This document shows, one piece after another, positions 8,935 through 13,822 of a DNA stretch of 13,822 bases. Made by a program: the position numbers and the translations under genes. How positions within the stretch are numbered: the first letter of the stretch is position 1; each line of letters begins with the position of its first letter. The stretch covers positions 1-13,822 of the forward strand of contig SKZJ01000202.1 of NCBI GenBank assembly GCA_007127425.1, read 5' to 3'. Source of the stretch: Wenzhouxiangella sp. Its GTDB lineage: Bacteria; Pseudomonadota; Gammaproteobacteria; Xanthomonadales; Wenzhouxiangellaceae. Below the pieces are notes generated by a model. It was given only the letters and a program-made list of their open reading frames with translations. It did no database searches and was not told where the DNA came from.

Positions 8935-9011
8935 AACGCTGCCTGCGAAGGTCGATGCACATCGTCTGCGCTATCCTCTGAAGCGAACATTTCCAGTCTA
9001 CGGCCAACGCA

Positions 9012-10004
9012 TTGCAAAGCCATCATAAATTCATTGCCCCTCCGCGCCGCGACACACCCCGGGGGAAAGCCCGGAAAGTGGGAGTGGAACTGGAAATGAG
9101 CGGGGTGACTCCGGAGCAGGTCGCCGAATCGGTCATGGCAGTGGTCGGCGGCGATTTAAAACGTTGCAGCCCATTCGAGAGCACGGTCGCCAATACTGAA
9201 CTGGGTGATTTTCGTATCGAGCTCGACGCCGACGTACTGAAGCGCCGGGGCTACCAGAAGTACCTCCAGGAGATAGGCATCGACCTTGGCGATGGCCAGG
9301 TTCGCGACAATCTCGAGCAGGTCCTCTCGAAGGTCGCCGGACTGATCGTGCCGCTGGAACTGGTCGGCCCGCCAGTGCCGTGGACGGAACTGGCCCGTCT
9401 TGACGCAATTCGCCGCCAACTGCACCAGGCCGGCGCACGCGGCACTCACTCCTCGCCCTTCTACGCTTTCGGGCTGCATCTCAACATCGAGGTCTCCAGC
9501 CTGGCAGTCGGCAACATCCTGGCCGTGTTGCGCGCATTCCTGCTGCGCTACGAGTGGCTGATTGAAATCGAGGACGTCGACTTTTCCCGTCGCATCACTC
9601 CCTACGTACAGCCCTATCCAGAAGACTACGTAGCCCATGTGCTGGATCCCGGCTACCATCCGGACCGACGGCAACTGATCGATGACTTCCTCAACTTCAC
9701 GCCAACGCGCAACCGGCCGCTCGACCTGTTGCCATTGCTGGCACACCTCGATCGTGAACGGGTGATGGCCGCACCCGTGGAAACAGAACTGATCAAGCCG
9801 CGCCCGGCCTGGCATTACCGCCTGCCCAACTGCCTGATCGATGAGCCCGACTGGTCACTGGCCGTACCCTGGAACCACTGGATGGCCGTTGAGCAACTGG
9901 CCGAGCGTCCCGAGGCGCTCGAAGCCGAATGCAGACGCTACCTGGATACGCCGGGTGGCATCAAGCGCTGGCTGGCCGGAATTCTGCAGCGCTTGTGGTC
10001 GTGA
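9012..10004 (+). CDS. GS-fold amidoligase family protein
   Basis: The 330 residues fit the Amidoligase_2 family, predicted ATP-dependent carboxylate-amine ligases sharing the glutamine-synthetase/gamma-glutamyl-cysteine ligase fold. Seen here are an early acidic strand GVELEM (24-29, E26 and E28) typical of metal binding in the fold, a second acidic strand GDFRIELDAD (65-74), the strand FGLHLNIEV (153-161), a PTRNRPLDLLPLL segment (231-243), and a C-terminal basic/aromatic motif RPAWHYRLPNCLIDEP (264-279). There is no signal peptide, so it is probably cytoplasmic. An in-frame stop at 8979 and the need to include GVELE leave TTG at 9012 as the likely start. No strong ribosome site is seen. A TATCCT hexamer at 8972-8977 may be a -10. 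Its stop overlaps the next gene by 4 nt. The substrate is unknown. Confidence 0.85.
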   Translation: MQSHHKFIAPPRRDTPRGKARKVGVELEMSGVTPEQVAESVMAVVGGDLKRCSPFESTVANTELGDFRIELDADVLKRRGYQKYLQEIGIDLGDGQVRDNLEQVLSKVAGLIVPLELVGPPVPWTELARLDAIRRQLHQAGARGTHSSPFYAFGLHLNIEVSSLAVGNILAVLRAFLLRYEWLIEIEDVDFSRRITPYVQPYPEDYVAHVLDPGYHPDRRQLIDDFLNFTPTRNRPLDLLPLLAHLDRERVMAAPVETELIKPRPAWHYRLPNCLIDEPDWSLAVPWNHWMAVEQLAERPEALEAECRRYLDTPGGIKRWLAGILQRLWS

Positions 10005-10801
10005 GCCGTCGCCCTGTCATCGGGATCACCGGCCCCGACAAAGGCGGCCTGTCGGCATGGTTGTTCACTGCCCGGGCCGTGCGCAAGGCTGGCGGACGGC
10101 CGGTACGAATCCAGCCGCATCAGCCACACCCGATCAACGGGCTGGATGGATTGATCATCGGCGGCGGTGCCGACGTCAGCCCCAAGCTGTATGGACAACA
10201 GCGCCTGCCCGAACTTGATGAGTTTAAAGATCGGGGGACGCCTGGCTGGCGACGGTTTCTCGGCATCGTACTGTTTCCCATGATGTTCTTCATCCGGCGT
10301 TTGCTGACCACCAAGACCGGCGGCATCAATACTGGTCGAGACGAACTGGAGAAAGGACTGATCACGGCCGCACTGGACCGGAATCTGCCGCTGATGGGCA
10401 TTTGCCGGGGCATGCAGTTAATCAACGTGGTCGCCGGCGGCAGTCTGTATCAGAACATCGAGGGCTTCTACGAGGAGTACCCGGCCATTCGTTCCGTCCT
10501 GCCGCGCAAGCGGGTCGAAGTAGTGGCGCACACGCACCTGGCGGCCATTACCGGCGTCGACGAAATGCACGTCAACGCCCTGCATTCCCAGGCCATTGAC
10601 CGCCTCGGCGAGACACTGCGCATCAGCGCGGTCGAAGCTAACGGCATCGTCCAGGCCATCGAATCGGGCGGCAATCATTTCATCATCGGCGTACAGTGGC
10701 ATCCGGAATACCTGCCACAACGCAGCAGCCAGCGAGCCCTGTTCCGGGCACTGGTCAACGCCGCTGCTAAACACGACAGACTCAAAGCAGTCAGAGCATG
10801 A
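10001..10801 (+). CDS. Class-I glutamine amidotransferase-like / peptidase C26 family protein
   Basis: The 266-residue protein is related to PuuD-type gamma-glutamyl hydrolases. The fold starts RPVIGITGP, and LDGLIIGGGADVSPKLYG is the usual second landmark. The nucleophile elbow GICRGMQLINVVAGG contains C135. NALHSQAID (H195) and GVQWHPEYLP contain the other catalytic residues, H234 and E236. The triad is intact, so hydrolase or glutaminase activity is expected. Between the LYG motif and RDELE there is an extra segment (about 68-112) with a hydrophobic, Arg-flanked stretch WRRFLGIVLFPMMFFIRRLL (83-102), unlike PuuD. The GTG start at 10001 forms a GTGA overlap with the amidoligase stop. A longer frame from 9929 would lie inside the amidoligase and lacks homology. 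It may hydrolyse the amidoligase product or feed it ammonia. Neither can be decided here. Confidence 0.88.
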   Translation: MSRRPVIGITGPDKGGLSAWLFTARAVRKAGGRPVRIQPHQPHPINGLDGLIIGGGADVSPKLYGQQRLPELDEFKDRGTPGWRRFLGIVLFPMMFFIRRLLTTKTGGINTGRDELEKGLITAALDRNLPLMGICRGMQLINVVAGGSLYQNIEGFYEEYPAIRSVLPRKRVEVVAHTHLAAITGVDEMHVNALHSQAIDRLGETLRISAVEANGIVQAIESGGNHFIIGVQWHPEYLPQRSSQRALFRALVNAAAKHDRLKAVRA

Positions 10802-13344
10802 AACGACCGATCAAGTCATTGTCCGTCGCCGAACTCGAAGAGCGCTGCCGCTTCGTCGCCGAAGCCCGGCGCCGCTTCCCCGATGCACCCGACCCCTCGA
10901 AGCCGGTTTCACCGCCGAACGAGCAGGCTCTTGCAGACGATGCGCCGGGTGCCCTCCGGCGCTATCGCCAGCTGGCTTCGACCCACATCCTCTGGCAGGA
11001 CCTTGCCGGCCATCACGACATCGCCGCCACCGGACATGCCATCTCCAGCCTGGCCGGCCAATGCCTGGAACTGGCCCTTGCGGCGGCAGAAACACGCGTG
11101 GCCGAGCGTTTCGGCCAACTCATCGACCATCAGGAGCTGCCATTACGACCGGCCATCATCGGCCTGGGCAAACTCGGCGGCGACGAACTCAACTTCAATT
11201 CCGATATCGACCTGGTCTTCGTCCGCGACGGCAAGGGCCGCAGCACTGGACCGAAACGGATCGACGCTGCCGACTGGCTCAAGCGCGCGGCACGGGAACT
11301 GATTGCCCTGGTCGACACCGTGACTGCCCAGGGCCGGGTATGGATCGTCGATATGCGCCTTCGACCTTTCGGCGATGCCGGCGCCCTGGTCTGGTCGTTG
11401 TCGGCCATGGAGCAGTATTTCCTCGGTGAAGGCCGCGCCTGGGAACGCTACGCCTGGCTCAAGGCTGCCCCCGTTGCCGGGGACCGGAACACCGGCAGAG
11501 AACTCATTGACGCGATGCAGCCGTTCATCTTTCGTCGCTACCTCGACTACGGCATCTTCGAAAGCCTGCGTGAACTGCACCGGCGAATCGACGCCAACAG
11601 TCGCGAGCGTGAGGACGACATCAAACGCGGCCCCGGCGGCATCCGGGAAATGGAGTTCCTGGTGCAGAGCCTGCAAATCCTTCGGGGCGGACGCGAGCCG
11701 GCGCTACGCCAACCGGGCTTCCTGCCGGCGCTCGATGCCTGCTCGGCACTCGGCCTGATGCCTGCAGACGAAGTCGATCGGATTCGCGAGGCCTACAGCT
11801 TCATGCGCATTCTGGAGAACCGACTGCAGGCCATGACCGGACGGCAGGGCCATCGCCTGCCGTCTGAAGCTGACCAACGCGAGGACCTGGCCTGGCTGAT
11901 GTCGGCGTCGCGGTGGTCCGAACTGGCCGAAGAGATCGAGCACCATCGCCAGGTCGTGCGCGGCCTGTTCACCGAACGATTCCGCGAGCCCGATCATCCC
12001 GCCGAGCAGGAAGACGGACTATGGCCGGTCGGGGAATCTGCAGCCGAGAAGCTCGCAGGGGCCGGCTTCGAACAGCCCGAACAGGCGGCAAAGGTGCTGC
12101 AAACCTTACAGGACTCACTCGCGCGACGACCGATCAGCGCCGAAGGCCGCCAGCGCCTCGACCGCCTCATGCCGCGCCTGCTATCCGAGATTTCCAGCCA
12201 GCAACCACCGGATACCGCACTCGAAGACATATTGCGCCTGATCGAGCGCATCGCCCGTCGCTCGGCCTACCTGTCGCTGCTCTACGAGCGTCCGAAAACC
12301 CTCAAGCGGCTGGTGCGGGTTTTTCGCGCCAGCGAGAAGGTGGCCAACTGGATCATCGAATCACCACAACTGATCGATGACCTGCTCGACCCGGTCCACG
12401 GGCTTGACCTGCCGGCCGTTCCGTCGCTGGAAGGCGAGGACCAGGAAGCCAGCCTGTGGGCGCTGGGCCGCTGGCGCCAGGCCGCCTTCCTGCGCACGGC
12501 CCTGGCCGAACTCGACGAGCGCCTCGATGTCCGCTCAGTCGGACGCCAGTTGACCGACATTGCCGCGGTCATTCTTGATCGAGTGCTGAAACTGGAGGCG
12601 GGTGAGAATGCCGCCCCTGCCATCATCGCCTACGGCAACCTCGGGGCAGGACAGCTTCACTACGGCTCCGATCTCGACCTGGTGTTTCTACACCGCGAAG
12701 GCACCGCCCCGGTTCGCACCGTGCAGCGGCTGATCAGTGCCATGCAGATACCGCTGCCCGGTGGGCGACTGTTCGAGATCGACACGCGGCTGCGTCCCAA
12801 CGGTCGCGCCGGAATGCTGGTCAGCACCCTGGAGAGTTTTTCTGAATACCAGGCCAACAAGGCCTGGACCTGGGAGCGCCAGGCCCTGATCCGGGCGTGC
12901 TGGATTGCCGGCGATCCCGACTTGAAGGGAGCATTCGAAAGTGTCCGACACCGCGTCCTTGCCACACACCGTGATCGCGACCAGGTCGCTGACGATCTCG
13001 CCGGCATGCGGGATCGCCAGGCCCGGGAACGCAAGGAATCACCCGTGCGGCGCCTGCTCACCGACCTGCAGTTTGTGGCCGAACTCGGCGTATTGCAGGA
13101 GGCCGCGGACCATCCCGAGTTGATCGAGCACAGGGCCACGCCCGATCAACTCACCGCCCTGGCCGAAACCGGCTGGCTGGACAACGAAATGGCCGATCGC
13201 CTGAAAAAGGCATGGTCGCTGTTGATGCAACAGCGCCATCGCGGGTGGCTGCTGCGTGATTTCGAGGACACCGGGCTGGAGGACACGGCCAACGTCATTC
13301 AGCAGGCCTGGAGGCAGCGGTTTCCTGGAAAGGGTTCCTCTTGA
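10798..13344 (+). CDS. glnE: Glutamine synthetase adenylyltransferase / adenylyl-removing enzyme
   Basis: GlnE adds AMP to a tyrosine of glutamine synthetase when nitrogen is plentiful and removes it when nitrogen is scarce, under PII control. The adenylyl-removing half has GLGKLGGDELNFNSDIDLVF (122-141; D136, D138), VDMRLRPFG (from 184) and GGIREMEF (280-287). The adenylyltransferase half has SDLDLVF (624-630; D625, D627) and DTRLRPNG (662-669), then YQANKAWTWERQALIRA. At 848 residues it is about 100 shorter than the E. coli protein, losing about 37 residues at the N-terminus and the rest in the linker and C-terminus. In the C-terminal half, the GKLGG motif reads GNLGA (N614) and the expected DIEF reads DLQF (756-759). 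The ATG shares 4 nt (ATGA) with the C26 gene's stop. Both catalytic aspartate pairs remain. Confidence 0.95.
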   Translation: MKRPIKSLSVAELEERCRFVAEARRRFPDAPDPSKPVSPPNEQALADDAPGALRRYRQLASTHILWQDLAGHHDIAATGHAISSLAGQCLELALAAAETRVAERFGQLIDHQELPLRPAIIGLGKLGGDELNFNSDIDLVFVRDGKGRSTGPKRIDAADWLKRAARELIALVDTVTAQGRVWIVDMRLRPFGDAGALVWSLSAMEQYFLGEGRAWERYAWLKAAPVAGDRNTGRELIDAMQPFIFRRYLDYGIFESLRELHRRIDANSREREDDIKRGPGGIREMEFLVQSLQILRGGREPALRQPGFLPALDACSALGLMPADEVDRIREAYSFMRILENRLQAMTGRQGHRLPSEADQREDLAWLMSASRWSELAEEIEHHRQVVRGLFTERFREPDHPAEQEDGLWPVGESAAEKLAGAGFEQPEQAAKVLQTLQDSLARRPISAEGRQRLDRLMPRLLSEISSQQPPDTALEDILRLIERIARRSAYLSLLYERPKTLKRLVRVFRASEKVANWIIESPQLIDDLLDPVHGLDLPAVPSLEGEDQEASLWALGRWRQAAFLRTALAELDERLDVRSVGRQLTDIAAVILDRVLKLEAGENAAPAIIAYGNLGAGQLHYGSDLDLVFLHREGTAPVRTVQRLISAMQIPLPGGRLFEIDTRLRPNGRAGMLVSTLESFSEYQANKAWTWERQALIRACWIAGDPDLKGAFESVRHRVLATHRDRDQVADDLAGMRDRQARERKESPVRRLLTDLQFVAELGVLQEAADHPELIEHRATPDQLTALAETGWLDNEMADRLKKAWSLLMQQRHRGWLLRDFEDTGLEDTANVIQQAWRQRFPGKGSS

Positions 13345-13822
13345 AGGCAAAGCCGGGCCAGACCGCGCGCCTGAGGGATCGCCAACGTGAACTGGCCGGC
13401 CGGGTCGAGCGCGTGGACCGGCTGCAATGGCCGCCCCGACACGTGGCCGCGGTCGATTGCGCCTTTCCGAATCGAGGGCGACTGACTCGCGCCGCCGCCG
13501 TCCTGTTCGACTTCAAGAATTTGGAGTGCGTGGCCGAGGCGGTCAGCGAAATGCCCACCGTGTTGCCCTACATTCCCGGTCTGTTGTCATTCCGGGAATT
13601 GCCGGCCATGCTGGAAGCGCTTGACCGGTTACCCGAAACGCCCGACGTGGTGCTATGCGACGGCCAGGGCATCGCGCACCCTCGCCGCTTCGGCGTGGCC
13701 TGTCACCTCGGTGTGGAAACCGGCCTGCCGACCGTGGGGGTGGGCAAAAGCCGCCTGTGCGGAACACACCGGGAACCGGGGCGTGACAAAGGCAGCACCG
13801 AGCCGCTGATCGACCAGGAAGA
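13341..13822 (+). CDS. nfi: Endonuclease V (partial, runs off window end)
   Basis: Endonuclease V cuts DNA near deaminated bases, chiefly hypoxanthine (inosine), starting repair. About 160 residues are visible. Catalytic aspartate D39 is in AAVDCAFP. YIPGLLSFRE (77-86) contains the wedge tyrosine Y77 and metal-site E86. DGQGIAHPRRFGVACHLG (107-124) carries D107, and PTVGVGKSRLCG (130-141) contains K136. These match the family in order and spacing. The full protein is usually about 220-230 residues, so the last third is missing beyond the window. The start is TTG at 13341, forming a TTGA overlap with the glnE stop. Residue similarity begins soon after, and no ATG before the first motifs is available. 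It is a DNA-repair gene coupled to glnE with no obvious functional link. Confidence 0.93.
   Translation, partial: MKAKPGQTARLRDRQRELAGRVERVDRLQWPPRHVAAVDCAFPNRGRLTRAAAVLFDFKNLECVAEAVSEMPTVLPYIPGLLSFRELPAMLEALDRLPETPDVVLCDGQGIAHPRRFGVACHLGVETGLPTVGVGKSRLCGTHREPGRDKGSTEPLIDQE

Overview
This window looks like chromosomal DNA of a GC-rich gammaproteobacterium. The evidence is the gene order (groEL/groES, cutA, dsbD, a TlpA-like gene, aroQ, accB, accC), a heat-shock sigma-32-type groE promoter with no CIRCE operator, and a bifunctional-type GlnE. The order resembles Xanthomonadales/Chromatiales-type genomes, but I cannot fix a genus. I see no mobile element, CRISPR array, rRNA or tRNA gene.

Left part (1-5798, minus strand). 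Two transcription blocks read leftwards. The upstream block is cutA-dsbD-tlpA, with 1-nt and 4-nt overlaps. The downstream block is aroQ-accB-accC: type II dehydroquinase of the shikimate pathway, then the biotin carrier and biotin carboxylase subunits of acetyl-CoA carboxylase, with gaps of 8 and 2 nt. A 301-bp gap separates the blocks and holds a plausible sigma-70 promoter for aroQ. DsbD is unusually long because its N-terminal periplasmic domain is present twice. Directly 3' of both accC and tlpA are short arrays of a heptad, YACNTTT on the plus strand. The accC copy forms a perfect 19-bp inverted repeat.

Middle (5799-8373, plus strand). The groES-groEL chaperonin operon has a good sigma-32 promoter, a leader of about 140 nt that can fold, and a perfect Rho-independent terminator. 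Between groEL and that terminator lies a palindrome-like element about 123 bp long.

Right part (8374-13822, plus strand). A small HD-domain protein resembling a stand-alone (p)ppGpp hydrolase is followed by a run of four genes joined by 4-nt start/stop overlaps: a GS-fold amidoligase (TTG start), a class-I glutamine amidotransferase/peptidase C26 protein (GTG start), glnE (ATG start) and endonuclease V (nfi, TTG start, cut by the window end). The amidoligase/C26 pair is the best candidate for a poorly described system: a predicted enzyme that makes an amide or gamma-glutamyl-type bond beside a predicted gamma-glutamyl hydrolase or amidotransferase. It is locked in one operon with the enzyme that adenylylates glutamine synthetase. 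Its substrate and product cannot be read from the sequence.
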